From positions 24,586,001 to 24,650,000 of the forward strand of contig NC_072797.1 of NCBI RefSeq assembly GCF_028583425.1: a stretch of 64,000 nt of DNA. Direction: 5' to 3'. The translations under genes were made by a program, and so were the position numbers. Origin of the DNA: Eublepharis macularius. Lineage: Eukaryota; Chordata; Lepidosauria; Squamata; Eublepharidae. Each line of letters begins with the position of its first letter. Position 1 is the stretch's first letter. This document shows positions 23,510 to 34,963 of the stretch, piece by piece. A model generated the notes under the pieces. The model saw only the letters and a program-made list of their open reading frames with translations, made no database searches and was not told the origin of the DNA.

Positions 23510-26500
23510 TGTGGTGACAGCTGTTCTGCTGTCATGGAGATTGAAGGTCTTGAGGTGGGGGAGGCATCAAGGTGAGGAGGAGGGACAGGATCCCTCAGAC
23601 AGAACTCCTTCCTCAGATGACAGGCCACTATTTTCTTTTACTGAGGATATCCCTCTAGGGTTGTGGGGAGGTTGGCTTTTAATAGTGGGTGATTCAATTA
23701 TATAGCGAGGTCTCAGATGGGCACTCTGACCACACAGTGACCCATCTACCTGGTGTGAAGGCTGTGGACATCACACTCTATCTAAATAGGTTGGAAAATA
23801 GGGCCAGGGAGGAGTCAGTGGTCACGGTCACACTGGCACCAATGGTATTGGTAAATGTAATTGTGTAGTCCTGGACGTTAAATTTCAGTTACTAGGCAGA
23901 AAATTAAATGCTAGGCAGGACTTCAAAGGTAGTGTTCTCAGAATTGGTACTGGTTCCACAGAGGACAGGCACAGATTAGGGGTCTCAATGTACGGATGAG
24001 AAACTAATGCCAGGAGGAAAGGTTTACATTTGTTAGGCACAAGTGAACTTCCTGGGACAAGCCGAACCTGTGCGAAAGATATGGGCCTCACTTAAACCGA
24101 AAAGGAGCCAAGCTGTTGTTACAATATCAAAAGGTTGCAGAGCAGCTTTTAAACTACTATCACCCACCTGGTCAGACCACTGAGGCTGATCTGGAGATGC
24201 AGAAGTAAATAAGAGACTAAAATGGGTAATGCTGTAATACTGGATGACTTCAATAACACTAACTGGGTAAATGTTCTCAAGTCATGCTGTAAAAATGAGG
24301 TCCCCAGACAGCATAATGACGGTGCACTGGAACAGCTGATCATAGATACAACCAGTAATCTCTGGACTTCGTTCTGACCAGGGATCAAGGCACAGTGTAG
24401 ATGCTGTTGCACTAACTGGGTGTACTGACCAAAATGCTATTAAGCTCAGCATTCATTCAATGGTAAGTTACCCCTAAAGCATAAAACAGTTAACAACAGA
24501 TTTCAGAAGAAGGAGCTTTACAAAAAGAGCAGTCTAGTTAGAAAGAAGCTGAAAAGGAAACTCAAGAGAGTCAAATTCCTGGATGATGCTTGGAAACTAT
24601 TTAAAACCACACTAACTGAGACAGAGATAGAATGTGTTCCCCAGGTTAGGAAAGGTACTACCAAGAGACGAATTACACAACGAGGAGCACATGAAGAGAG
24701 TTGCAATGTTAGCCGGGAAGCTGTTTTAAAAGAGATCCAAAGGCTTTGTCAATTTCCCCTCTCTACAGATGGCTACTCAGGTTTATTTCCTCTTTGCCTC
24801 TTAGAAGGGGAGGTGAAACTGACAGAGCCTTCCAGAGGCAAAAGGGAAATTAACAAATCCTTTGAGCAGCCATCTTCCTGGCTCTGTAGAGAGGGCAAAT
24901 TGACAAAGCCTTTGGATCTCTTTAAAAACTCAGCTTCCAGGCTAACACTGCAACTCCCTTCACATGCTCCTCCTTGTATAATTCATCTCTTGTAGCTTGG
25001 CTCCAAGTCTTAAAGGATTTCTATATGGTTAATGATGCAAGTCATGGACGCCATAAAAAGCAAAAAAGCTTTTTTTTAAAAAGTGAAGGGTTTGGCCCAA
25101 TGAAGTTAACAAAAGGGATCATAGAGCCTGGCAAAAGAAGTCTAAGTTAATAATTACACACACAAAAAGAGAATTTGAGGAGTGGCTCACTAAAAGCATC
25201 AACAGAAACAACAAACATTTCTTTAAATATATCAAGAGCAGGTAACCAACCAGAAAAGTAACTGGGCTTTTGGATGACCAAGGAATAAAAGGATTGCTAG
25301 GAAATGGGGGAGATGATGGAGAAGCTAAATAAATTCTTTGCATCTGTGTTCATAGTAGTAAGTGTGTGTGTGGGGGGGATGTCTCCAGGCCACAGGCACC
25401 ATTTTTAAAAGAGAGTCCAAAGAATGGAGTCAAATTGAGGAGACAAGTCTCCAGGTCATGATGGCCTATATCCAAAGGTTCTTAGGGAATTCAAACATGA
25501 ACCCAGATGTTCTTAGAGAACTCCAATGTGAAACTGTTGATCTACTAATCAGTATATGTAATTTCTCACTAAAATTAACCACAAAACATCTGGTCCAGAT
25601 AGCTTAGTGGAAACTGTAATAAAAGACAGAATTATTAGGCATATTGAGGAACAAATCCTGATGTGAAAATCAGCACAACTTCTGCAAAGGGAAGTTCTGC
25701 CTCACCAACCTCTTGGAGTTCTCTGAGAAAGTGAGTAAGCATGTGGATAACTGAACCCAGCAGACTTAAAAAAAATCTTTTGACAAGGTACCTAAACAAA
25801 GGCTCCAAAGTAAAGTTAGTAGTCATGAAATAAGAGGGATAGTTTTTTATGGATTAAAAATCGGAAGCAGAAAGTAAGAATAAATGAACAGTTTTCTCAA
25901 TGGAGGCAAGTAAGCAGAGGGGTCTCACAAGGATCAGGACTAGGACCACTGCTATTTCATTTGTTCATAAATGATCTGGAACAAGGGGTGAATTATATGC
26001 TAATGAGGTCTGAACTATGACACCTTAGTGGATAGCTCAATGTGCTGCTGCAGTGAAAAGGGCAAAATCTATGCTGAAGATCATTGGGAAAGGGATTGAA
26101 AATAAAACAGCCAATAATTATAATGCCCCTGTACAGATATATGATGCAGCCTCGCTTGGAATACTGAGCGCAATTCTGGTCACTGTATCTCTAAAAGGAC
26201 ATTGCAGAGCTGGAAAAAGTATACAAAAGGGCAACCAAGATGATTAATGAGTTAACACGCCTTTCTTATGAGGAAAGACTGAAGATTCTTGTAATTTTCA
26301 GTTTGGAAAGAGGCAACTGAGGGGGAACATGATAGAGGTTCAGAGCATCATGCACAGAGAGAATAGGCAGAAAAAACCCTTTTTTCTCCCTCACCCAAAA
26401 CACTCGGGGGCATCTAATGAAGTTGATGGGCAGTTGCTTTAGGAAGAACATAAGGAAACACTTCTCTATTCAACAAATGATTAAGTGTGGAATGTGCTGC

Positions 26501-26795
26501 CTGATGACGTAGTGATGGCCACAGGCACTGATGGCTTCAAAAGAGGATTAGACAGATTTATGAAGGATTAGGCCTATCAGTGGGCACTATCCAGCATATC
26601 TAAAGAGAACCTCCACATTCACAAGCAGCAAAGCTCTGAATATCAGCATCCATATGCAAGATCTAGGAACGGCCTCAGCCTCTGTGCTGTGTTGTTGGCC
26701 CTCTGGAATAACTGTATGGCCACTGTATGGGCCAGGATTCTGGAATGGATGAAGCACCTGTCTGATCCAGCAGGGCTTTTATTAATATGGCAGAA
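23510..26795 (+). mobile_element. Degenerate CR1-type LINE, nearly full length
   Basis: A broken but collinear non-LTR retrotransposon. An ORF1 remnant at about 23511-23705 ends WLLIVGDSII, like block I (GDS) of the SGNH/esterase-like domain found in CR1 ORF1 proteins. An endonuclease-like stretch with AVILDDFNNTNW is near 24228-24270. A linker with EFEEWLTKS and KHFFKYIKSR is near 25165-25245. Reverse transcriptase pieces CLTNLLEF and SRGVSQGSGLGPLLFHLFIND lie between about 25700 and 25980, and a thumb region is at 26050-26330. The YADD-type catalytic box is missing where the frame jumps from the INDLE motif (about 25980) to the thumb. The copy is interrupted by a palindromic MITE at 24652-25004. 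It ends ctgatccagcagggctttta, the usual 3' region. Confidence 0.75.
24652..25004. mobile_element. Palindromic MITE inside CR1, GCCAAGCTACA-like termini
   Basis: About 350 bp with long dyad symmetry. The left arm has agagacgaattacacaa, gttgcaatgttagcc and aagagatccaaaggctttgt. The right arm has the reverse complements acaaagcctttggatctctt, ggctaacactgcaact and tcatctcttgtagcttgg. Its outer terminus resembles those of the MITEs at 7887 and 34964. It interrupts the CR1 element between the endonuclease and RT remnants. The left boundary is approximate. Confidence 0.75.
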
Positions 26796-28499
26796 GCAAG
26801 CCCTTATAGGCACACAGACTGTGTTAATGTCCATCACAAAAAGTCCTTGAATCAGTAACAAGTTCTCAATATCCTATCAATCTCTGCATATAACCCTCAT
26901 CACCTTCCATTTTCCAAAGAAACATAGAAGTCACACAAAAGAAATCTTAGAAGAGAAAGATCAGGGTCTTCCTTAGAAGATACTAGTACTTCCTTAGAAA
27001 ATTATGTAGGAAATATGCAGTTGGGATATAATGTGAAGGTTTCAAAATTGCATTGGATAAAGTACCCCCCTCTCTTTATATATATATAAAAACAGGCAGA
27101 TTGTGTAACAAACACTTTTAAATATAGTAGTCTCCTTTTAAATTATAACCCCGGACTATAAATCTTGCTGTTTTACAGTACATTCAGCCTTCTAATAAAA
27201 CTTAGTTCCTATTTAGACATTCACATACAGCAGCATGGAAGCTGCTTTCCTAAGGTCAAGTCCCACATCACTACAGTAACATTCAGATGGACGATGCAGA
27301 TTTGTACTACCTTCCCACAAGACTGTCATGAGGGCCCCAGCAAAATACCAAGTTAAATGTATTTTTCAGCTCAGTTTTCTGTTATCCTCTGTACCACATA
27401 CTGTTTGTCATTGCTTAAGTTACTCCAGTATTGTCTAATGAATGCACATCAATTTTTGACATTTATATAAGCATACAGAATCGCTTGTCATCTAAGTATC
27501 TGCAGTACAAAGGGTCAAGGGACCATACTGTATCTAAAACAAACATAGTTAACATGTTAACTGATCACTGTAACCATGGCCAAATAACTGAATCTACAAG
27601 AGTAAAGCCAAGCAAAGAAACAACTCCCACACCACATACTAACTAAATTGTTTTAAATGTACACAGAGCACTGACAGGGAACATGCAGCATGTTTTAAAG
27701 CACTGCTGTACTTTTCCAGTAAGGAATCCATGCGTATATATGAAGCAAACGGCTTCAGCCAACATGAGAACCATCCAAAAGCCTTTCAAAAATGTAACCA
27801 TTATGAGAAACGCAACTCCTATGTCTTAAGGACTACATCCAGACATGTTAGAATTCATCTTGCCTGTGGAGACAAGGAGGCATGAGTTCATCTGTAACTA
27901 TTAAGGAGCTCAGGCAGTGATCGGCTATTTTCAAGCAGCTCACTGACAACACAGAATCAATTTGCAAGCCGAGAGCGTAGGAGGGGAACAGGATTCCTCT
28001 GGAAAGGCCGCTGGAATTTACATACTGCCGGCTACATCAATGCACAAGCGCTGAAAAGCCCAAATGCTGTTAACAGCCCCATCTGCAGCCAGCAGACGGT
28101 AAATAATGAACCTGCAGCACGGCAAGCCATACAAAAACAAGGCTGGGGGTGGAGAGAACATACCTGCCAGTAACCCATTAGCTGCTTGTTCTCACCATGC
28201 CCCCCTGCTCCCCCCCTATGTCAAGACCGCCTCAGGAAGCAGCTCAGAGTGAGACATCACCACCCCACCTCTTCCTTGTGCCTCAGCAATGACTTGCTAG
28301 GTTTCTCATCTCCCTAGAACACAAGTGGATAAAATTCTAGTTGGGGGATGGGGAGCTGTAAGGCTAAGATTTACTGCTTGCTTTCCACGATTCAAACCAA
28401 AAGTCAAATTATTTAATTTCACAAATGTATAAAATAGCTTTCCCCACATGGCATAAGCAATAGTGAGGGTGGGGGAGAAGAGAGCTGATTTCTCACTCT

Positions 28500-29360
28500 G
28501 TATACCAAGATCTGGGTCCAGTGGCGCCTTAAAGACCAACTAGATTTCCAGGGGATGAGCTTTCCAGAGTAAAAGCTCCCTTCTTCAGATGAAAAAAGAA
28601 AGGGAGTTTTGACTCTTGAAAGCTCATCCCCTGGAAATCTAGCTGGTTTATAAGGTGCTACTGGGCCCCGAATCTTGCTCTCCTACTGCAGACCAACATG
28701 GTTGTCTACCTATACACCACACAACTAACACCACAGCGTAAACCAGTAAAGGGGAGGAGGTGGGATGCACTATCTGATGAAAGGTGCTTCGACTCTAGAA
28801 AGTTCATGCCTTGGAAATCTAGTTGATTTTAAGGTACTATTGTGCCCAGATCTCATTCTTCTACTACAGACCAACACAGATACCCATCTGTACACCAAGT
28901 AACTAACACTGCAGCACAAAAAGGTAAAAGAGAGGGGGTGGGAGGCACAGAGAACAATCTAATAAAGAGACCTTTGACTCTCAAAAGCACATACCTTGGA
29001 AATCTAGTTGGTCTTTAAGGTACTCTTCAACTGTGGACCTACACCGCTGATCACCTGAAAAATCTTAGGTTTCTTCAGCAGCATTTAAGTCCAAAAAGAT
29101 TCTTGAAAGGTATAAGCTTTTGAGAAGCAAAGCTCCCTTCTTCAGATACCTTCTTTACCTAGAGCAAGATTCAGGTCCAGTAGCCCCTTAAAGACCAACC
29201 AGATTTCTAAGGTACAAGCTTTCCAGAGTCAGAGCTCCCTTCTTCAGATGAAGGGAGCTTTGACTCTCAAAAGATCATATCCTGGAAATCTAGTGGGTCT
29301 TTAAGGGGCTACTGGACCCAAATCTTGCTCTCCTACTGCAGACCGACCCAGCTACCCAAG
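28500..29360. repeat. Cluster of foldback-family copies beside the RICTOR promoter
   Basis: At least five partial or complete copies occur in tandem and inverted order: an inverted pair at 28506-28710, plus-strand arms at 28779-28890 and 28960-29045, a minus-strand arm at 29080-29150, and an inverted pair at 29163-29357. Each has some of the blocks gagctcccttcttcagat, ttgactctcaaaag, ggaaatctagttggtcttta and ctcctactgcagacc. Confidence 0.85.
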
Positions 29361-29776
29361 TTAAACAATCTTATAGGGGTTTCTCCAACAGGGTTTGCGT
29401 CCCCCTAGAGTTTTCAAGGACATAAGCATTCAAGAGTCAAAGCTTCAGATACTCTGCTCAGAAAACTCATTGAATGGAAGCGGGGCTTCCTGACTGCAGC
29501 CAGATCCTACACCCAGAATTAAGAGTCTCTGCATTCAATGGGACTTCATGCTAAATAAGGGCTGCAGCTTGGGGGAAAGGGTGGAAACCCCATCTATGTG
29601 CCCCACAGGCGAAAGGCTGGGAGAGTGAGAAGAAGCCGAGCCCCACCTCTGCGGTCCCCTTGCCTCCCACCCTTATCATGGGAGAATTCCCAATGGGGGC
29701 CCATTCAAAAGGTGGGGAAGGGAGGGGCGCTGGCGACGGGGTCCCTTCCTCTTCCCCGCAGGGCCCCGTCCGTTAC

Positions 29777-29824
29777 CTCGGGTGAGATCCAGGGGGACGT
29801 TCTCCTCGCCGCTGTCGTTACGGC
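29777..29824 (-). CDS. RICTOR: RICTOR coding exon 2
   Basis: A 48-bp exon encoding RNDSGEENVPLDLTR, flanked by two split codons. This block is virtually invariant in vertebrate RICTOR as I recall it and is what identifies the gene. It follows a ctggcag acceptor and ends CGAG|gtaac. Both junction codons close correctly, giving Gly with exon 1 and Asp with exon 3. It lies inside the CpG island, separated from exon 1 by a 136-bp intron. The block belongs to the extended N-terminal tail ahead of the armadillo repeats of the mTORC2 scaffold. Confidence 0.97.
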
Positions 29825-29960
29825 CTGCCAGAGGGGAGAGAAAAGGGGGAGGAAAGGAGGTTAAAGAGGGGAGAGGAGACCTCGCGGGGGCGCGACGAGG
29901 GCCCGCTTCCCGCCCCTCTCCCTCACCCCCTCACTCCGAAAACGCTCGGGTTCTCCTCAC

Positions 29961-30009
29961 CTCGGATACGGAGGTGCCTCAGTGAGCGGGCGCGGAGACT
30001 CACCGCCAT
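29961..30009 (-). CDS. RICTOR: RICTOR coding exon 1 with start codon
   Basis: A 49-bp coding part of exon 1. The ATG at 30009-30007 opens MAVSLRARSLRHLRIR, then a split Gly codon, ending CCGAG|gtgagg. Human RICTOR begins MAAIGRGRSLKNLRVRG as I recall it, so the length, the basic character and the RSL..LR.RG pattern are conserved while the first residues diverge. The start was chosen because the frame joins exon 2 in phase and the length matches the family. Upstream on the minus strand the sequence is a GC-rich 5' UTR and promoter. The protein is the mTORC2-defining scaffold, found in the cytosol and at membranes. Confidence 0.96.
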
Positions 30010-30013
30010 GTTT
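30003..30013 (-). promoter_or_regulatory. YY1-like site overlapping the RICTOR start codon
   Basis: On the minus strand the sequence reads AAACATGGCGG, close to the YY1 consensus AANATGGCGG. YY1 sites placed at or just downstream of transcription starts and overlapping an initiator ATG are a known arrangement in CpG-island genes. Binding here is inferred. Confidence 0.5.
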
Positions 30014-30050
30014 ACGGCCCCGCAGTCACAACACCGGAAACCTCGCCCGC

Positions 30051-30060
30051 TCTCGCGAGA
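30051..30060. promoter_or_regulatory. TCTCGCGAGA palindromic promoter motif
   Basis: An exact TCTCGCGAGA, the palindromic element enriched near transcription starts of TATA-less CpG-island promoters, is 42 bp upstream of the RICTOR ATG. An ETS-like accggaa is next to it at about 30032-30038. Confidence 0.7.
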
Positions 30061-30546
30061 AGAGGAACCGAAGCCGCCTCGGCTCTCTCTCGCCTGCTTG
30101 CCTTTCCCTCAGCGGCGCTCCAACGCCCGCCTGACCGTTGTTAACGCCGCTGTCGCTCCCCTCAGCGGTCTCCCGGGTAGCGGAGGAGGCTCCTGAGGGG
30201 AAAGAGGGGCGGACGGGCAGGTGGCGAGCGACACCCAGCGCTGGGCAGGGAAGAGGGAGGCGGCCGTTCCTGAGGCGCCGGGGTCGAGCCAGCCGGGGCG
30301 AGGAGGCTGGGGCTGGCCAGAGCGCCTCCGCTGCCTGCGCCTCGCCCACGCTCCGCTCACGCCCGGGCTTTGCTCTTCCTATTGATTGGAAAGCATCGAT
30401 AACGCCGTCTTTCTGCTAAGGACGCGCGCATCTTGTGCTGACTCACCAAAGCTTACACTAGGGGGAAAAAATGTTGCTAATTGTAGTGCTTAGACTTTCT
30501 CTAATTTCCCGCGAAGACAGTTTCTGGTAGTAGTCTGCAATAGAAA

Positions 30547-30865
30547 AAGCAGGAGTTGAGTCCAGCGGTAGGGAGACCAGCAAGATTTTGAAAGTGTGAG
30601 TTTTCGAGAGTCGAAGCTCCACATATTCAACATTTTCAGAGTAAAAGCTTTTGAGAGTCAAACCTCCATTCTTCAGATATTCAAAAAAGAATTAGTATAA
30701 ACTTTCAAGAGTCAAAGATCCCTTTTCCTGATAGACAAGATTTTCAGAGTCGAAGAGTCCCTTCTTCAGAGTCCAATAATCCGAAGAAGGGAGTTTAGAC
30801 TCTTGGGATGCTTATACCTTGAAAATCTAGTTGTCTCTAAAGTGTAACAGGACACAAATCCTGCC
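30547..30865. repeat. Foldback-family fragments upstream of RICTOR
   Basis: Several short arms lie in tandem, with repeated agagtcgaagctcc, agagtcaaacctcc and agagtcaaagatccc blocks. They end with tccgaagaagggag, a degenerate gactcttggga, aatctagttgtctctaaag and aggacacaaatcctg. They are derived from the same family as the cluster at 28500-29360. Confidence 0.65.
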
Positions 30866-30874
30866 ATAGTGGTT

Positions 30875-30985
30875 AGAGTAGCTGTGAGACCCAGCTTCAA
30901 ATCTGCCATAAAAGCTTGCTGTGTGAACCCTCAGCCTAACCTACTTTGTAGGGTTGTTCATTAGGGTAAAATAGAGACAGGGACC
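30875..30985 (+). repeat. tRNA-derived SINE, truncated
   Basis: It carries catagtggttagagtagctg and gacccagcttcaaatctgcc, then ctcagcctaacctactttg and gggttgttcattagggtaaaa. The 3' part is cut off where an oppositely oriented SINE begins. Confidence 0.75.
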
Positions 30986-30989
30986 ATGA

Positions 30990-31190
30990 TGTAATAACAA
31001 CAACAAGAACCGATTTATATACCACCCTTCAGGACAACTTAATGCCCACTCAGAGTGGTTTACAAAGTATGCTATTATTATCCCCACAACAAAACACTCT
31101 GTGAGGTGGTTGGGGCTGAGAGAGCTCCAGAGAACTGTGACTAGCCCAAGGTCACCCCGCTGGCGGGGATTCAAACCCAGCTCTCAATGA
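30990..31190 (-). repeat. tRNA-derived SINE, minus strand
   Basis: It starts with a taacaacaacaa tail on the plus strand, then gatttatataccacccttc, acaacttaatgcccactca and gaggtggttggggctgagag, ending with gattcaaacccagctctc, the reverse complement of the B box. It is the same family as 39953-40128 and 52030-52283. Confidence 0.85.
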
Positions 31191-32639
31191 GGGCAAATAA
31201 TATTTAAAGGGCTACTGGACTGTATAGTTTAGCCAATAGCAATTTACAATAAAAATTAAAACAGCAGCCTGACAGAGAGTTTAAATAATAGGGAAAACTG
31301 TAGCCAGGTCTTTCCAACAATATTGTTCTCAACAGTTATGCCATAGAAAACTCTAGAAAATAAAAATGCGCTTGTGTTCTTTTGAAAAGCAAGGGCAGCT
31401 TCATCCATTTTGACAAGTCATTCTGAAGTTTGGATTCTCAACAGAGAATGCCCTAGTTCTGGCTGTTGTGGAACAAACAGAAAGTCACAGTCCTTGTACA
31501 CCATGCACATAATTGACAGTTACATCTTGGGCTGGACATAGGCTGGCTGGCTTGTCCAAAGACATACACTGGGAACCATAGACTCATGCCTCTGGTCACA
31601 CCCAAGCTTTATAAAGTACCCAGAACAGGAGGGGAAAAATCAATCCTCAGCAAAGCTGTTAAAACAGCTGGTAAAGACATTCCTTCCCTGTCACATCTCT
31701 GTCATACCCACACAGCTCATTGCTCACATGGACCCTTTTACTTGGACCCATTTATTCATATACTGCTTCATCACACATAACCCTTATATACTTCAAATAC
31801 TAGTCCTATCTTTCATGTTGGGGCCCATTTTACACAAACATTTATCTTCACACTTGGAAAGCTAATAGGGATGTATGCATACTTTTAACTTCTATGCAAT
31901 TGGAATGTTTGTAAGCATTCCATGACAACACAGTTCAGTCAATAAGCACAGAGCTTTCATTTCAGTCAACCCCAATCAGAACTGTTACAGCCAATAGCTA
32001 CAAAGGTTTCAAACGTTGCAGGAAAGCATAATCCCATATGAACCTCCCGGATCCTTAAGATGTGTGAGTGGTCTTCAGAAGGAATACTTTATGAGGTTTT
32101 TCTGCATTGTCTGTCTTTGGGGACACAACATGATCTGACAATCAGTGTGCGAGATCTTTATCTTCTGATGGCATCTGTAGGTTCATTAGTTGCAGCATAG
32201 CCCATGTATGTTAGGATTATGACTTTAAATCATTACCATATATGACGAAGAGCTGCCCAGCATTTAAAAAAAATTGAAAGCTTTGTGAAATGTAGCGTGC
32301 TATACATACAGCGCAAAAAGAAGCACTTAAAACATATTGAAACTACCAAATTCAATCCACAGCTTTAATGTATAACAGTAGGCACAAAGTTTCACACTTC
32401 TAAGGGTGTGGTTTTACTCTGAAAAGTGACTGGTTTTTCTTTGAAAAATGTCTATCTGCTTCCTGTTTATACTCAGAATATTTTTTGCCTGAGTACAGTA
32501 AAGCAACAGTTTTTTTTTTAATATACAGAGTCATAGCAGCTAAAATACACAGACATTTGTTTCTTCAGGTAACTGAAGACTGTTTGGAAAAAAATACTCA
32601 CTGCCAGGGCTAATTCTCTAGCCAAGCCCCCTGAGCAAC

Positions 32640-33095
32640 TCAAGACTTACTTATTTTTATTTACTTAATTTTATTTACATCATTTATACCCCATCTTTCT
32701 CCCTAGTGGGGACCCAAAGCATCTTATATCATTCTGTCCTCCATTTTATCTTCTCAACAACCCTGAGAGGTAGAAAAATAGCAAAGAGTCCAGTAGCACC
32801 TTTAAGACAAACCAACTTTATTGTAGCATAAGCTTTCAAGAGCCATAGCTGTCTTTGTCAGATGCATGAGAGAGAGCTGTGGCTCTCGAAAGCTTATGCT
32901 ACAATAAAGGTCGTTAGTCTTAAAGGTGGTACTGCAGTGCAGACTAACATGGCTAACTCCTCTGGACCTGCGAGGTAGGTTAGCCTGTATGTGTGACTGG
33001 CCCAGGGTCACACAGTAACTTTCCATGGTAGAGTAGGGATTCAACCCTGGGTCTCCCAGATCCTAGTCTAACACTGTAACCACTGCAGTACTGCA
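32640..33095 (-). repeat. tRNA-derived SINE split by a foldback element
   Basis: The minus-strand SINE starts at ttataccccatctttctccc and ends at gggattcaaccctgggtctc and actgtaaccactgcagta. It is interrupted at 32774-32966 by a foldback element, with the two halves continuing in order on each side. Confidence 0.85.
32774..32966. mobile_element. Foldback element inserted in a SINE, 12-bp TSD
   Basis: A 193-bp element. Its arms read caagagtccagtagcacc-type / ggtggtactgcagtgcag and catagctgtctttgtcagat / gagagctgtggctctcgaaa. It is flanked by cctgagaggtag (32762-32773) and cctgcgaggtag (32967-32978), which agree at 11 of 12 bases. A target duplication of this length points to retrotransposition rather than cut-and-paste. 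The host SINE resumes in register after it. Confidence 0.8.
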
Positions 33096-33113
33096 GGGAT
33101 TTAATATTCTCTC

Positions 33114-33349
33114 AGAGCGGGACCACAAGTGACGCCTAACACAGGTTGGACACTAGTCAGCTTCCCTCAAGTTTTGATGGGAAATGTAGGCATCCTGGTC
33201 TCGCAGCTTCGCTCTCTGACTGCTGTCCAATGGACTTTTCAACTGTCACTTGTCCAACATTCCGCCAAGCTGCCTACATTTCCCATCAAAACTTGAGGGA
33301 AGCTGGCAAGTGTCCAACCTGTGTCAGGCGTCACTTGTGGTCCCACTCT
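33114..33349. mobile_element. Palindromic MITE, copy 2 (variant ends)
   Basis: A 236-bp inverted-repeat element starting agagcgggaccacaagtga and ending tcacttgtggtcccactct, with the internal blocks cctcaagttttgatggg and catttcccatcaaaac shared with 7887-8090. The termini differ: GGGACCACAAG replaces GCCAAGCTACAAG. Confidence 0.85.
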
Positions 33350-33736
33350 CAGTCATCGGCATTATGGGAAGAGACAGGTATTGCCTCTTAGACTGCCAGC
33401 TGGACTTGAGCGCCACCTTGCTTGAGGCAAAAAAATACCTTGAATCGGTCACTGCTTGTGATAATGTTATTCACCCTGCTTTTATTTGGAGGCAACACAT
33501 TTTTTAGGTAGATTTCATGATGTTTCCAAAACCTGTAAAATCCATTCGACCTGTGATGACTCAGGATGGATACGGCTGTACCTTAAAGAAGACTCATTGA
33601 GGTGTCACAATGTTTCTGACATAATTTTGAGAAAACTGAATGCAGACTAAATTCAGGCTCCCATGCTTCAGGCAGACTACCTTGCTTTTATTATTTTTTT
33701 TAACACAGGTTTATCTGATTTAAGATTTCTTTGCTG

Positions 33737-33737
<1 letters not shown>

Positions 33738-33787
<50 letters not shown>
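33738..33787 (+). repeat. (ATC)n microsatellite
   Basis: About 16 uninterrupted atc units. Confidence 0.95.
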
Positions 33788-34963
33788 TAAACACTAAATT
33801 TTTACAGGGTTGAAAAGCTGTTCACAGGTAAGGGAGGAGATGAGTTCATAACTTTACAAGTTCCCAGCCAATCAGCACAGTGCACAGAGATTTCCTGCCT
33901 ATGAATGTACCAAATCAGTTTCCTCTGAGTACAGCAAAGGGGAGAAGATTGAATGTATGAACAACATATAGTGAGTGCACTCCCACATCAGCCTCACCCA
34001 CCAAAGTACATTCCGTTTTGGATACCACTACAGTAGGACAAAAGAAATGTGTGTGCATGGGAAATGAAGCCTCTCTTAATCCACTTTCAGCTTGCTTAAA
34101 AAACTATTGTAATCTCCAACTATTTTGGTTGATTAATATATGCACAGAAGGGGTCCTAGATCTAGCAAGAGAGCAAATGGGAGGGGCAGATATGAATTAC
34201 CTAGAAGGTAAAAACAGATGATTTATTATTTATTTATTTAAAACATTCATTAGCTGCCTTTCCACCCAAAAAAAAAAGCTTGGCAGCTTACAGCAGAAAA
34301 TATAAATTAACAAAACAACAGTTTCTACAGCATGAAACAAATAATAATTAAAATATAAACAACCGAAATGATTAAAAAACAGGTGTTAAAATCACAATAT
34401 AAAATACATCTAAAAAGCTATCCTAAATAAAATAGTCTTGAGCTGCTTCCTGAAGCTAGAGAGTGAGGGGGCCAAGCAAACCTCCCTGGAGAGATTGTTC
34501 CACAATTGTGAGACTCCCACCAAAAGGGCCTTCTTCCGTGTACCCACCAACTGAGCTTCTTTGGTTGCTGGGCCAGGCAGGAGGGCCTCTCCCTGTGATC
34601 TTAAGTCCTAGGCAGTAATATATGGGAGAAGATGGCCCTTCAGACAACCCCATCCCAAACCATGTAGGGCTTTATGTGATAGAACTAATTCCTTGAATTG
34701 GACTTGAGTGTGGATTGGTAGCCAGTGTAGTTGTTACAATATTGGGGTCACATGTTCCTGATAGCGGGCGCGGACTAGCAGTCTAGCTGCAACATTCTGC
34801 GCTAGCTGCAGCTTCTGAACCAATTTCAAGGGTAGCCCCAACTCAAGCACATTGCAATAGTCTAGTGGAGTTGTAACAAAGGCATAGATCACAGTGGCAA
34901 GGTCTGACTGAACCAGGAATGAATGTAGCTGATGCACCACTCAAAGCATGTCTAAATTCACTC

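Larger units (their letters stand above)
9868..29776 (-). other. RICTOR: RICTOR intron 2 (19.9 kb)
   Basis: A large 5' intron between exons 2 and 3. Listed repeats within it are a CR1 fragment (11745-12055), a 71-bp direct-repeat pair (12140-12699), LINE and SINE fragments (13917-16555), a LINE 3' region (19380-20285), a hAT element with a minisatellite (21371-22447), a SINE (22523-22754), a near full-length decayed CR1 (23510-26795) and a foldback cluster (28500-29360). I saw nothing I could name in 9868-11744, 12700-13916, 16950-18750 and 26800-28499, which are AT-rich sequence without recognisable exons. Confidence 0.85.
29590..30420 (-). promoter_or_regulatory. RICTOR: CpG-island promoter of RICTOR
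   Basis: The only strongly CpG-rich stretch in the window. It covers RICTOR exons 1 and 2 and about 400 bp upstream of the start codon. No TATA box is evident in the right place. It contains a TCTCGCGAGA palindrome, an ETS-like ccggaa and a YY1-like site over the initiator ATG, all typical of housekeeping CpG-island promoters. The transcription start is not determinable by eye but should lie just above 30009. The CpG-rich upstream side could support divergent transcription, although no plus-strand gene was found. Confidence 0.85.
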
